From contig CALVDQ010000006.1 of NCBI GenBank assembly GCA_944326325.1, positions 1 to 64,000 of the forward strand: DNA of 64,000 nt, read 5' to 3'. Below are positions 12,543-21,634 of the stretch, piece by piece. This DNA comes from an uncultured Bacteroidales bacterium. GTDB taxonomy: Bacteria > Bacteroidota > Bacteroidia > Bacteroidales > UBA932. The position numbers and the translations under genes were made by a program. The first letter of the stretch is position 1. Each line of letters begins with the position of its first letter. Under the pieces are notes generated by a model that was not told where the DNA came from, searched no databases, and was given only the letters and a program-made list of their open reading frames with translations.

Positions 12543-12741
12543 AATCAGAGAAATAAAAACAAAGAGTGTTGAAGCACGAATTCCTGTATTGCCGTCAAGT
12601 ATAATTAACATACTTAAATATTCAAGCACATTAACTTAATAATTATAAAAATTTATCCCCCAAAACTAACAATCCAAAGCAACAAAATCTTAATATTCCA
12701 ATTTTCGCAGAAAAAACGTACACAGAACGAGTCCTGTTCAG
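12543..12741. other. Non-coding spacer downstream of rpoC
   Basis: About 200 bases of AT-rich sequence between the rpoC terminator and the promoter of the nitrogen genes. No open frame with plausible start and homology, no RNA gene and no clear repeat is visible. Confidence 0.6.
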
Positions 12742-12749
12742 TAAATTTG
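12742..12749 (+). promoter_or_regulatory. Predicted -7 promoter box (TAAATTTG)
   Basis: Exact match to the Bacteroidetes -7 consensus TAnnTTTG, about 59 bases before the ATG of the TorF-like gene. No good -33 TTG is present at the usual distance, so activation by an unknown factor is possible. No sigma-54 -24/-12 pair (GG-N10-GC) is seen. Confidence 0.5.
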
Positions 12750-12807
12750 CAGTAACAAACAGATAGGCAAGAAACCGGTTACTTGTCCGAATTAAAAAGG
12801 ACTCATT

Positions 12808-13536
12808 ATGAAAAGATTATTTATCAGGACAGTCATGCCTGCTACGGCATTGATGTTCTTTCAGTTGCCATCTGTTGCACAAAACGGGGTCACAGGCAGC
12901 GCAGGAGTGGACATTGTCAGCAATTATGTATGGAGAGGCCAGGACCTCGGAAACGTCAGCATACAGCCGGCATTGTCGATATCTTATGCCGGATTCACCC
13001 TGTCGGCATGGGGCTCGACAGGATTCACGCCGGACGACACGAGGGAGGCAGACCTGACTCTGGGGTATTCAATCGCCGGGTTCAGCATCTCCGTGACCGA
13101 CTACTGGTTCGACGGCGGGCCCGGGTATTTCCACTACGGGGAGAGGACAAACCACACGTTCGAGGCACATGCAGGCTATGATTTCGGATTCCTGGCCGTA
13201 AACTGGCACACGAATTTCGCCGGCAATACAGGATTCAAGGCTGACGGGACGAAAGCATACGCTTCGTATATTTCGGTTTCCGCCCCGTTCCGTTTCGCAG
13301 GGCTCGACTGGGATGCCACTGTAGGGGCGACACCTTGGCAGAACGATTTCTACACGGGAGGCGGCGACCGGTTTTACAGAAAGGGAAACACCGGAGGGTT
13401 CGCAGTATGCGAAGTAGGGCTGAAAGCGGCAAAGAGCTTTCAGATAACGGACAAATGGGAAATACCGGTATTCGTACATCTCGTATGGAATCCGTCCACG
13501 GAGAATGTCCATTTCATTGCCGGAATAAGCATTTGA
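12808..13536 (+). CDS. TorF-like outer-membrane protein linked to ammonium transport
   Basis: A 242-residue exported protein. A signal peptide (to about residue 24, cleavage near SVAQN) is followed by alternating beta-strand sequence with glycine and aromatic residues, as in small outer-membrane barrels. The segment DIVSNYVWRGQDLGN plus IQPALSISYAGFTLSAWGS is typical of the TorF/Gcw_chp family of putative porins. Such proteins are often found next to glnK-amt in Bacteroidetes, so a role in crossing the outer membrane with small nitrogen compounds is inferred but not shown. The P-II gene follows after 59 bases, probably in the same transcript. Confidence 0.75.
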   Translation: MKRLFIRTVMPATALMFFQLPSVAQNGVTGSAGVDIVSNYVWRGQDLGNVSIQPALSISYAGFTLSAWGSTGFTPDDTREADLTLGYSIAGFSISVTDYWFDGGPGYFHYGERTNHTFEAHAGYDFGFLAVNWHTNFAGNTGFKADGTKAYASYISVSAPFRFAGLDWDATVGATPWQNDFYTGGGDRFYRKGNTGGFAVCEVGLKAAKSFQITDKWEIPVFVHLVWNPSTENVHFIAGISI

Positions 13537-13595
13537 CCGACAGTACGGGTCAGTAAAGCAATTCTTTCACCATTCAATAACAAACAGTTCAGATT

Positions 13596-13952
13596 ATGAA
13601 GAAAATCGAAGCAATCATCCGCAGGAGCCGGTTCGAAGACGTGAAGCAGGCCCTGCTCGAAGCTGACATCGAATGGTTCTCCTACTATGATGTCAGGGGT
13701 GTAGGCAAGACCCGGGAAGGCAGGATCTACCGGGGGATTGTCTATGACACAAGTTCCATTGAACGCATCCTGCTCTCCATCGTTGTGAGGGACAAGAATG
13801 TGGAAAAGACAATCAAGGCGATAACGGAGGCGGCGAGGACAGGTGAGATAGGCGACGGACGCATCTTTGTAATTCCTGTCTACGATGCCGTAAGAATCAG
13901 GACCGGAGAACGGGGAGACATCGCGCTATACAATGCCGAACAGGAGAAATGA
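13596..13952 (+). CDS. glnK: P-II nitrogen regulatory protein
   Basis: P-II proteins sense ATP/ADP and 2-oxoglutarate and gate the ammonium channel encoded next to them. The 118-residue protein starts MKKIEAIIRRSRFEDVKQAL and has the C-terminal signature TGEIGDGRIFVIPV followed by RIRTGERG. In the T loop, YRGIVY places tyrosines at residues 45 and 50; Tyr50 aligns with Tyr51, the uridylylated residue of E. coli P-II, but whether it is modified here is unknown. The T loop is shorter than in enterobacterial GlnB. The stop codon overlaps the amt start as ATGA, so the two are translationally coupled. Confidence 0.93.
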   Translation: MKKIEAIIRRSRFEDVKQALLEADIEWFSYYDVRGVGKTREGRIYRGIVYDTSSIERILLSIVVRDKNVEKTIKAITEAARTGEIGDGRIFVIPVYDAVRIRTGERGDIALYNAEQEK

Positions 13953-15274
13953 ACCCCGAGGATACCGGAATACAGACAACTTATCACGAACTTTTCAAAA
14001 ACGGACGACAAATGACACACTTTCTGATGATAGACACAGGCAACACCGCCTGGATACTTACTTCCACGATGCTTGTACTGCTGATGAGCATCCCCGGCAT
14101 AGCATTGTTCTACGGAGGCCTCGTGAGACAGAAAAACGTGCTGAGCATAATAATGCAGACGATCTTCCTGGTGGCCGTCGTGAGCATCCTGTGGGTGGCG
14201 GTCGGCTACAGCTGGGTATTCGACACGAGTTTTTCGGATAAAGGGAACCCTCTTGCATTCCTCATCGGAGGCTTCGGCAAGGTATTCATGCACGGAATCA
14301 GCATAGACACCGTTACGGCAGGTAATATCCCCGAACTGCTGTTCGCGATGTTCCAGTGCATGTTCGCGGTCATCACCCCGGCCCTTATCCTCGGGGCATT
14401 CGCTGAAAGGATCAAGTTTTCAGGCTATATCCTGTTCATTGTCCTGTGGGTGGTGCTGGCTTACTTCCCTATGGCTCACTGGGTATGGGGCGGAGGATTC
14501 CTTCAGAAGATGGGCGCGATAGATTTCGCGGGCGGTACCGTGGTACACATCAATGCAGGAATATCGGCACTCGTGATGGCGGTAATGCTCGGTAAAAGGA
14601 CAGACTATATGGCCGGACATCCGATCACCCCGCATAATGTGACTTTCGTTTTCATGGGTACGGCATTCCTCTGGCTCGGATGGTTCGGATTTAACGCAGG
14701 AAGCGGGCTCGCGGCTGACGGGATAGCGGCAAATGCGTTCATGGTAACCCATATAGCTACGGCAATGGCTGCGATCACCTGGATGGCGATAGACTGGATA
14801 TTCAACAAGAAACCTACCATCATAGGCACGTGCACCGGTGCCGTGGCCGGACTAGTCGCGATTACGCCTGCCGCAGGGAGCACAGGTCTGGCGGGAGCAT
14901 TCTGCATCGGGTTCGTCACTTCCGTGATATGTTTCTGCATGGTCGCCGTAGTAAAGCCGAGGCTCAGATATGACGATTCCCTGGATGCATTCGGAGTCCA
15001 TGGCATAGGCGGAATTGTCGGATCAGTTCTCACCGGTGTGTTCGCCACCAGGGCTGTAACCGGAGAGGGAGGAGTCCAGGGTGCGCTGTACGGAGACTGG
15101 CACCAATTCCTTGTACAGGTGATCGCCACTGTCTTCGCAATAGTCTTCAGCGCGGTAATGACATTCATCCTGTTCAAAATAGTCGACTCCACGATCGGGC
15201 TTCGCGTAGACAAGAGAGTCGAGGAAGAAGGACTTGACATTTATGAGCACGGAGAATCCGCATATAACAGATAG
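13949..15274 (+). CDS. amt: Ammonium transporter Amt/AmtB
   Basis: Amt channels conduct ammonium/ammonia across the inner membrane as trimers. The 441-residue protein has 11 or so hydrophobic spans and the family signatures ALFYGGLVRQKNVLS, AHWVWGGGFLQK, DFAGGTVVHINAGISALVMA (first pore histidine) and FGVHGIGGIVGSVLTGVFA (second pore histidine). The start at 13949 overlaps the glnK stop; an alternative ATG at 14012 (MTHFLMIDTGNTAW) fits better with relatives lacking a leader. The C-terminal tail is cytoplasmic and would contact the P-II T loop. Confidence 0.95.
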   Translation: MNPEDTGIQTTYHELFKNGRQMTHFLMIDTGNTAWILTSTMLVLLMSIPGIALFYGGLVRQKNVLSIIMQTIFLVAVVSILWVAVGYSWVFDTSFSDKGNPLAFLIGGFGKVFMHGISIDTVTAGNIPELLFAMFQCMFAVITPALILGAFAERIKFSGYILFIVLWVVLAYFPMAHWVWGGGFLQKMGAIDFAGGTVVHINAGISALVMAVMLGKRTDYMAGHPITPHNVTFVFMGTAFLWLGWFGFNAGSGLAADGIAANAFMVTHIATAMAAITWMAIDWIFNKKPTIIGTCTGAVAGLVAITPAAGSTGLAGAFCIGFVTSVICFCMVAVVKPRLRYDDSLDAFGVHGIGGIVGSVLTGVFATRAVTGEGGVQGALYGDWHQFLVQVIATVFAIVFSAVMTFILFKIVDSTIGLRVDKRVEEEGLDIYEHGESAYNR

Positions 15275-15287
15275 AAAGTTTTGCAAT

Positions 15288-15394
15288 ATCGGTAATTATC
15301 GTTAATTTAGAAACTGTTTGAAGTTTTATCGACATAAATTTCAAACAGCTTATAAGCAGATGACATTCTTCTGCCGATTAACGATAAAACCGAT
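15288..15394. repeat. Nested inverted repeats between amt and the peptidase gene
   Basis: The inner hairpin pairs CTGTTTGAAGTTT (15314-15326) with AAATTTCAAACAG (15336-15348): 13 bp with one wobble and a 9-base loop. The outer arms, ATCGGTAATTATCGTTAA (15288-15305) and TTAACGATAAAACCGAT (15378-15394), are nearly perfect reverse complements. The inner hairpin may act as a terminator for amt, although no strong T run follows. Confidence 0.6.
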
Positions 15395-15400
15395 GATTTT

Positions 15401-16993
15401 ATGAAAAGTATTCAATTCCTGCTCGTGACGGCCATGGTCCTGGCGGCACCGGAATTTTCGTACAGTCAGACACTGAGACACATCATGACGATCCCGGAGA
15501 GGACCCTGGAGGGGAAATATGAAGGCAACAGCGAGGGAGACCAGATGCTGAACTATTACAACAACGACTATTGCGACTACTATCTGTTCCAGGTCAATGA
15601 CCGGTCATATAACCTGAAACCCGGCAAGAACACCGTACTTACGATAAGGAAAGGGTCAAATGCCGACTACACATTCAAGAAGGCCAAGGAATTCTACAGG
15701 TTCAGGGGAATATTCCCGAAAAATTTCGACATAGCCACACCTTACGCCCTTCCGGTGAAGGACGGGAAAAAGACCGGCTGGGAGACAGACAGGAGGGAAC
15801 GGCGGAAGACAATGCATTTCCGGATGGCGCCGGGAGACACGGTCTGCGCCACAAGGTACGGAGTAGCCTGCGTCACCACGGACCCGAGACTGCTCCTTGT
15901 CTACCACCAGGACTGCACCTTTGCAGCCTATCTCACGATGACGGAGAACTTCATATCGCCGGGAGACGTTGTCCGGCCGGGACAGCCTGTCGGGATAGCG
16001 GGACCTTCAGGAGTGGCTGTCTCGTTCTTCTTCCTCGATGAAAACAAGTTCGGGGACAATTACCTGCCAGACGGCTATGCCTACCTGCATTTCATCCCTA
16101 CCTTCAGCACCGGCGAAGGACTGGTACAGCCTGAAGAGAAGAAGTTCTACAGGGCTGTGACAGACGATGGGCTGGTCATGAAGGAAATGACGAAAAGGGA
16201 ACAGAAACGCTACCTGAAAGAAAAGGGTGCCGCAGGCAAGTCAGCTGACGGAGGGAAAGGGAAACAGGACGGAAGCGTAAGGATCACCTGGCTGGAAGAC
16301 CCTGTGTCGGAAAAGGACAAGGAGAGGATTTCGGGACTGATCGGCCACGAACTCGGGTTCTACGGAAGGCTCGGAATGGACAAGGACCTGAAACTCACCG
16401 TCTACACGTTCCATGACAAGAAAGACGCCGGAGAATTCCTGGACAAGAAGTTCGGAAGGTCTGTGGACGTGAGGAATACCGCAGGAATCTATCTTACAAA
16501 AGAACAGGCCGTTGTCATAATAGGATACGACGAGAAGGACTCCGACAGGAACGTCAAGGTCATCTGCCATGAGATAAGCCACCATCTTCTGAGGAACATA
16601 GCCGGTCCCGGGGTTCCGGTGTGGCTGAATGAAGGGCTTGCCAGATATTTCGAGAACTGTACCGTGGACAGAAAAGGGAACGTGCATCATGTCCTGTCTG
16701 ACGGGGAGAAAGGAAGGATACGCTCGGCGTTCATGATAGGCGAGATAGACCTCGCGGACTACCTCGATACCTGGCATGGGGATTTCATGCTCCACCAGCG
16801 GACCGATGACGGCATCTCCTACACCCTCGCACATGCCCTCACCACCCTGCTTATGGACAAAGGCGATACCGGCACAATCCAGGCTCTGATGAAACTGGAA
16901 AAAGACGGCAGCTGTACCGCGACGATGTCCGGGATATATCCGGGAGGACTTGAGGGCCTCGAAAAGGATCTGGAAAGCCTTGTGGCGGAATGA
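15401..16993 (+). CDS. Secreted protein: degenerate M23-like domain plus HEISH zinc peptidase domain
   Basis: A 530-residue exported protein with a signal peptide to about residue 23 (FSYSQ). Residues about 60-240 resemble an M23 (LytM) fold: the turn GDVVRPGQPVGIAGPSG is clear, and YHQDCTFAAYL retains a histidine-bearing strand, but the HxH zinc ligands expected near VSFFFL are missing, so this half is probably inactive. Residues about 285-530 form a gluzincin-like domain: H390-E-I-S-H394 with the third ligand E411 in NEGLARYFE, then HALTTLLMD. The second half therefore looks catalytically competent. The gene stands alone after the amt repeats and is convergent with the lipoprotein operon. 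The substrate is unknown; cell-wall or surface-protein processing is possible. Confidence 0.7.
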   Translation: MKSIQFLLVTAMVLAAPEFSYSQTLRHIMTIPERTLEGKYEGNSEGDQMLNYYNNDYCDYYLFQVNDRSYNLKPGKNTVLTIRKGSNADYTFKKAKEFYRFRGIFPKNFDIATPYALPVKDGKKTGWETDRRERRKTMHFRMAPGDTVCATRYGVACVTTDPRLLLVYHQDCTFAAYLTMTENFISPGDVVRPGQPVGIAGPSGVAVSFFFLDENKFGDNYLPDGYAYLHFIPTFSTGEGLVQPEEKKFYRAVTDDGLVMKEMTKREQKRYLKEKGAAGKSADGGKGKQDGSVRITWLEDPVSEKDKERISGLIGHELGFYGRLGMDKDLKLTVYTFHDKKDAGEFLDKKFGRSVDVRNTAGIYLTKEQAVVIIGYDEKDSDRNVKVICHEISHHLLRNIAGPGVPVWLNEGLARYFENCTVDRKGNVHHVLSDGEKGRIRSAFMIGEIDLADYLDTWHGDFMLHQRTDDGISYTLAHALTTLLMDKGDTGTIQALMKLEKDGSCTATMSGIYPGGLEGLEKDLESLVAE

Positions 16994-17017
16994 CAGTCCG
17001 GCACAGGCAGTTCCGGT

Positions 17018-19288
17018 TCAGTAGACGTACTCCACATCCGATTTCTTGAAACGGAGGATACGCGAATCGTTGTTCCCTGCCCCGTTCTTGTGCAGATACA
17101 GGTTTTCCATACCACCGGCAATGAACCAGCCCTGGCCTTCGGGAGAATGTACGGCAAAAAGCATATTGTTGTAATGCCCGTTGTGATAGATGCCGTCTGC
17201 GTTCCACTGCGCTCCGGGACCATACCACACAAGAGGCTCATTGTTAGGGAAATCCTTTGACGCCACAGAGAAATAGATAAGATTGGAAAGTGTCATCTGA
17301 CCGACGGTTATGCCGTCTTTGCGACGCTGCTGCATCCTCATTGCGGAATGGCCCTCCCATGGAGCCTTGAGCTTGTAATCACCGCCCCACATCACCCATA
17401 CATAATCCGTAGCATCGAAAATCCTGTTGAACTCCTCCATGGAAGGCAGTTCGTACCCTTCAGGAGAAAGGGCATCGGCAGGCAGCTTGTTTATATGCAC
17501 CGTCTGTCCGCCTTTGTATCCGTCGAGCACGGCCTTTCCATCGCTCTCGATGACCTGCATTCCCTTGCCGCTGTCCCCGATATAGGACCAGCCCCAAAGT
17601 TCACGGTATTCTTCCGGAGAGCATGAAGCGAGGTAGTCGAAAAGAGACTTTCCGGCCTTCGCTGCAGGATCATCGGATGAAAGTATCTGGTGGTCGAAAG
17701 AGCGGGAATCCCCGATAGCGTTGTATTTGCACCACCAGACGCCGTGAAGCCAGGTCACCGGCAGGCCGTAATTGCGGCGTACGACAGTATATTCCTCCCT
17801 TGCCGACCCGTCGGCACTGTTCCTGATGACAATGACAGCCTTCTGCACCCTTCCGTCCGCCGTAGGATCATTCGGCCGCCAGCCTCCGAGAACACGGTAG
17901 CTCCCGTCCCCGGCCGGATCCCGTTCGATCTTCATCCAGGGATCTTCCCCGTCCTCGAACAGGACGAAAATCTCCTTTTCCGCAGGCAGCGTGAACACGC
18001 CGAGCTCGTTCTCGACATAACGACGGAAATCATGGGTGTACCACGGGTTGTCGAAATCCATACCTCCGGAAAGCCGGGTGGGATTGGAAGAAAGCTTCAA
18101 TACGATGGCATCATCAGGATAGGAATGCTCCAGGCCTTTCCTGTGGAAGTTCAGAACCACATCTTCAGCAGGTACGCCCGGGGCGAAAAGCCCCTTGCGT
18201 ACCTGAAAAAGATTAACCTTGCTGAAATCCGCCGTACCGGTGCCCTGAACAGGCTCCACGCTGATCATGTTCCCGAAATAAGGCAGCAGTTCCAGTTCGT
18301 CCTCGCTTTCTATGGCAAGGACAAATTCCGTCGCTCCATACGGGAGAGTCAGGGTCCTGGCATCCTGGGACACCAGGACATCGGAAGGAATGGAACCGGA
18401 TTCCCTGTCCACCGAAAGTACGGTCTTGTCCGGAGAGATCTCTATTTCCCCGCCGTCGTTCCAGTCGGAGACGGAAAGCTCCAGGTCGGCTGTAATATAG
18501 TCCTTGCGCAAGGTGAGGGTGTAGACTGTATTGCGGGCTATTTCATCCGGAAGATCCGCAGCCAGCGTGCATTCCTTTCCGTCCACGACGGCATCCACCG
18601 ATACTGTCAGGGAGGCATTGTCCTGTCCGTAGATGTAGGCCACGCCTTTCCTGTTCTCCGAGACCGGTGTGCCGAAATCCACCTCCATATCTCCGGAAGG
18701 GATTCCCGACAGGTCCGTTCCCGCCCCGGCAAAGAGAGGGGCGCCGTAAAGCATGTCATGGAAAACTATGCGCCGGACTTCGGCCTCACCGGCGACATCT
18801 ATCTTCAGGTCAAATCTGGCCACTCCCCTTTCAAGTTCCACCTGCAGCATTCCCGTGCCGGCAAGGGAGGTCTTCCCCGTATAGAAATGTCCCGGACGTC
18901 CGTCTTCGGAAACCGCCGACGCCCTTTTCAGCCACGCATCCTCGGACTCTTCAGCCTGTGGTCTGGCGTATTCCGGACCGTCATCCCCGAGAGCCACCAG
19001 ATAAAGTGTCCCTGAACGGCTGTCAAGATTGATTTCAAAAACATTGCTTCCGCTGCCGGTAAAGTCGCTGTACGTCTTTACAAGCTTTCCTCCGTCAAAA
19101 TGATAGGCTTCCACAGAGACAAGGTTATCCTCGCCAGGTAACTGCCCTGCGCCTCCGCTGTAGGCCGCGATTTTTGTACTGACGACATTCGTGCCGTCAT
19201 TTCCTTCCGGACCTGCGTGTCCCGGGTGGTCCTTGCATGAAACCATCAGGGCAAGAGCCGGAATAATTGTCATCACATACTTTTTCAT
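17018..19288 (-). CDS. FimB/Mfa2-like lipoprotein with FISUMP-like C-terminus (paralogue B)
   Basis: A 756-residue lipoprotein. The start at 19288 gives a short signal MKKYVMTIIPALALMVSC ending in a lipobox; a start three codons upstream (19297) is also possible. Residues about 40-300 resemble the FimB/Mfa2 fimbrial-subunit N-domain (VEAYHFDGGKLVKTY, GTLYLVALGDD). A central region carries GGWRPNDPTADGR, and the C-terminal ~200 residues have LHGVWWCKYNAIGDS and LSPEGYELPSMEEFNR, a FISUMP-like pattern (tryptophan-rich strand, then a 'P-G-Y-x-x-P' turn). The whole protein is a paralogue of its upstream neighbour. It is the last gene of a three-gene operon. A surface attachment or tip role is inferred from family similarity only. 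Confidence 0.65.
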   Translation of the reverse strand: MKKYVMTIIPALALMVSCKDHPGHAGPEGNDGTNVVSTKIAAYSGGAGQLPGEDNLVSVEAYHFDGGKLVKTYSDFTGSGSNVFEINLDSRSGTLYLVALGDDGPEYARPQAEESEDAWLKRASAVSEDGRPGHFYTGKTSLAGTGMLQVELERGVARFDLKIDVAGEAEVRRIVFHDMLYGAPLFAGAGTDLSGIPSGDMEVDFGTPVSENRKGVAYIYGQDNASLTVSVDAVVDGKECTLAADLPDEIARNTVYTLTLRKDYITADLELSVSDWNDGGEIEISPDKTVLSVDRESGSIPSDVLVSQDARTLTLPYGATEFVLAIESEDELELLPYFGNMISVEPVQGTGTADFSKVNLFQVRKGLFAPGVPAEDVVLNFHRKGLEHSYPDDAIVLKLSSNPTRLSGGMDFDNPWYTHDFRRYVENELGVFTLPAEKEIFVLFEDGEDPWMKIERDPAGDGSYRVLGGWRPNDPTADGRVQKAVIVIRNSADGSAREEYTVVRRNYGLPVTWLHGVWWCKYNAIGDSRSFDHQILSSDDPAAKAGKSLFDYLASCSPEEYRELWGWSYIGDSGKGMQVIESDGKAVLDGYKGGQTVHINKLPADALSPEGYELPSMEEFNRIFDATDYVWVMWGGDYKLKAPWEGHSAMRMQQRRKDGITVGQMTLSNLIYFSVASKDFPNNEPLVWYGPGAQWNADGIYHNGHYNNMLFAVHSPEGQGWFIAGGMENLYLHKNGAGNNDSRILRFKKSDVEYVY

Positions 19289-19353
19289 ATTACTCATCTT
19301 TTTTAATGTTTGGTGTTTTTCATCTAATACCTCGGGAGCATCCGCACCCGTCA

Positions 19354-21633
19354 TCAATAAATGTATTCTACAGGAATCTTGACACAACGTATGGTCCTGG
19401 TCTTTGTCGAATTGTTATCCGCAAACTTCAGCCAGTTCTCATCCTTCTTGTCCGTCGAGGCATAGCCTTCCATCGCCCAGGTTCTGCTGCCGTGTCCGTA
19501 GGTAGCCAGCAGGATATTCATGCCGGCTATATTACCCGGTTCCGGATTCCACTGATGTCCGAGGCCGAACAATGTCCAGCGGGAACCTTCGTATTCAAAA
19601 TCGTAGAATGCCACAGTACCGTAGTCATGGCCCAGGAAGCTGACCTTGCGTTCGGCTATCCTTACGTAAAGCCGCTGCCCCGTCCTGTTGCTGAACGAAC
19701 GTTCTCCTATACCTCCGATGTTGAAATTGTCGTTCGCTGCAAAGAAGGCGTAGTCCTCATAAGCCGGGATCATGTAGCCGTCAGGAGCCATAACTTCAGG
19801 GTCCAGCAGGCCGAAATTCTGCGCTGACGGTTTCATGCCGTCATAAAGGAAGCCGGAGCCGTCATGCATGAGAGGAAGCCCGTTAAGGTTGCCGGCCTGG
19901 TACTGGTCGCCCATAAGAGCCTGCAGGTCATCCGCAGGCATCTCCTGCAACATCGTGAAAAGTTCGTTCTGCGCAGCCGGATCCTTGCCGCAGGTAATCT
20001 GGTCCCGGAAATCCTTCACGTTGCCGCGGAGATTGTACCTACACCACCAGGTTTCGCCCATCTTTACCACCGGGAGACCCCAGTTCAGCCGCTTCACCGT
20101 ATAGGCTTCCCTGTCGGTACCGTCCGTATTGGAGATGACCACAAAACCAGACTGTTCCCTGCCGTCAGCCTTCGGGTCGTTGGGCCGCCATCCGCCCAGA
20201 AGCCTGTAGATCCTTTTCCCGGATGTCCCGTCAGATCCGGAAGTGCCCGTCACTTCGACTGCCTTCATCCAGGCGTCTTCCCCTTCAGGAAATTCCACGT
20301 CAAGCACCTTGTCCTGCGGCACCGATATGACGGCAAGCTCTCCGTCAACATATCTGCCGAAATCGCAGACGCCGTTCCCGTCAAAGGCAAGTATGCCATC
20401 CACTTCGACCGGGCTTGCCTCAAAAAGGAGGACAACCCTTCCTGAAGTGACGTCGCCATCGTGTATATCCAGGTATATCCGTTCTTCAGGAGTACCCGGC
20501 ATCCTCATGGAAGACGACACGCTTACGGAAGCTATGCCCACGAGAGAGTGCAGGACCGGCTGTCCGGCAGTGACCTCGACTCCGCTGACCTGTCCGTTCA
20601 CTGAGACTTCCGCCGAAGGTTCCGCAAGCAGGGCCAGGACGAAATCCCTGCCTGTGTACGATACCCGGACCGTATCCCCGGACGGGCTGACAAGCACCCC
20701 TTCAGGCAGAATGGAGTTCTCCACATCCACAATACCCAGGAGGGAAGGACCGGAGCCGGAAGTGCCGCCCTGCTCCCAGTCCCCGTCGGTAACCGATACT
20801 GAAATCCCGGTCCCGTTGCCATGCACGACAAGAGTGTACACCGTATTTCTCCGGACAGACGCTGGAAGTGCTGTACTGAAACGGTGGAGAGCCCCGCCGG
20901 ATTCTGCCGTCACTTCAGCCACGGCTCCGGTTCCTTTCTGGACTACCATATAAAGAAGGGACTCTCTTCCATTCTGGAGCGGGTTCTCCGAGAAATCCCT
21001 GAAGAACACTTCCCCATTGTCCACAGAAGCGGACTTCTCGTCGGCAGCCTGGGCCATGGTGCCGGAACGGCCCGGATCCACCGGACCTTTACCGGCCAGA
21101 CCGGTGACTTTCACCCCGAGCACACGTACATCCTTGTCCGTAGAAAGGATATCGAGCCTCGCTACGCTCCTGGTCACCGTCACCGGAACATTTCTCCCGT
21201 CAAGGTCCTCTTCCGTAAACCTCCCTGTCATAAGGAAGCCGGCAGAAGTCATCTCTGCAGCCGAAGCCTCCATTGAAAGGAAATCTTCCAGGGTGCTTTC
21301 TCCGGGGACAAGGCTGCCCGCCGCTTCCAAGGCTGAAGAATTGGCTAGGACATACATCTCCGATGAGGCATCCTTCATTTCCAGACTGTAAATATTCCCG
21401 GCCTCTGCCGGCTGCAGCATGACAACCTCCTCAAGCACCCCGTCTCCGAACCTGTACACCGATACGTCATCGATACGGGTGTCGGCCGATACGTCGCCCT
21501 GCATCTGTGCCACCTTCAGCCTGAGGAGCCCTGCCCCGTCACCGTCCGTTATATGGACAATACCGGTTTCCGAACATCCCGCCATCACGACGAGCATGAG
21601 AGGAAGCACATATCTTTTCATCATTTTTCCCAT
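19354..21633 (-). CDS. FimB/Mfa2-like lipoprotein with FISUMP-like C-terminus (paralogue A)
   Basis: A 759-residue lipoprotein with signal MMKRYVLPLMLVVMAGC (lipobox MAGC; starts possible at 21633, 21624 or 21621). The N-terminal region (IDDVSVYRFGDGVLEEVV, SSEMYVLANSS) matches the FimB/Mfa2 pattern; residues about 150-270 form a second beta domain. The C-terminal half shares with the downstream gene the segments GGWRPNDPKADGR and MGETWWCRYNLRGN, plus APDGYMIPAYEDY and a terminal RTIRCVKIPVEYIY. The last resembles the 'VRCV' ending of FISUMP domains. The ATG lies one base after the stop of the metzincin gene, so the two are translationally coupled. Function is unproven. Confidence 0.65.
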   Translation of the reverse strand: MGKMMKRYVLPLMLVVMAGCSETGIVHITDGDGAGLLRLKVAQMQGDVSADTRIDDVSVYRFGDGVLEEVVMLQPAEAGNIYSLEMKDASSEMYVLANSSALEAAGSLVPGESTLEDFLSMEASAAEMTSAGFLMTGRFTEEDLDGRNVPVTVTRSVARLDILSTDKDVRVLGVKVTGLAGKGPVDPGRSGTMAQAADEKSASVDNGEVFFRDFSENPLQNGRESLLYMVVQKGTGAVAEVTAESGGALHRFSTALPASVRRNTVYTLVVHGNGTGISVSVTDGDWEQGGTSGSGPSLLGIVDVENSILPEGVLVSPSGDTVRVSYTGRDFVLALLAEPSAEVSVNGQVSGVEVTAGQPVLHSLVGIASVSVSSSMRMPGTPEERIYLDIHDGDVTSGRVVLLFEASPVEVDGILAFDGNGVCDFGRYVDGELAVISVPQDKVLDVEFPEGEDAWMKAVEVTGTSGSDGTSGKRIYRLLGGWRPNDPKADGREQSGFVVISNTDGTDREAYTVKRLNWGLPVVKMGETWWCRYNLRGNVKDFRDQITCGKDPAAQNELFTMLQEMPADDLQALMGDQYQAGNLNGLPLMHDGSGFLYDGMKPSAQNFGLLDPEVMAPDGYMIPAYEDYAFFAANDNFNIGGIGERSFSNRTGQRLYVRIAERKVSFLGHDYGTVAFYDFEYEGSRWTLFGLGHQWNPEPGNIAGMNILLATYGHGSRTWAMEGYASTDKKDENWLKFADNNSTKTRTIRCVKIPVEYIY

Positions 21634-21634
21634 T

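Noticed and set aside
12543..12741. Possible small RNA in the post-rpoC spacer
   Set aside because: No stable hairpin or terminator beyond that of rpoC could be seen.
12700..12760. Sigma-54 promoter before the nitrogen genes
   Set aside because: No GG-N10-GC arrangement is present; a TAnnTTTG box explains the site better.
17690..19015. Long plus-strand frame of 441 codons antisense to a FimB-like lipoprotein gene
   Set aside because: No family features, no signal, and its composition follows the third-codon bias of the opposite gene; similar long antisense frames occur at 10461-11519 and 37122-38633.
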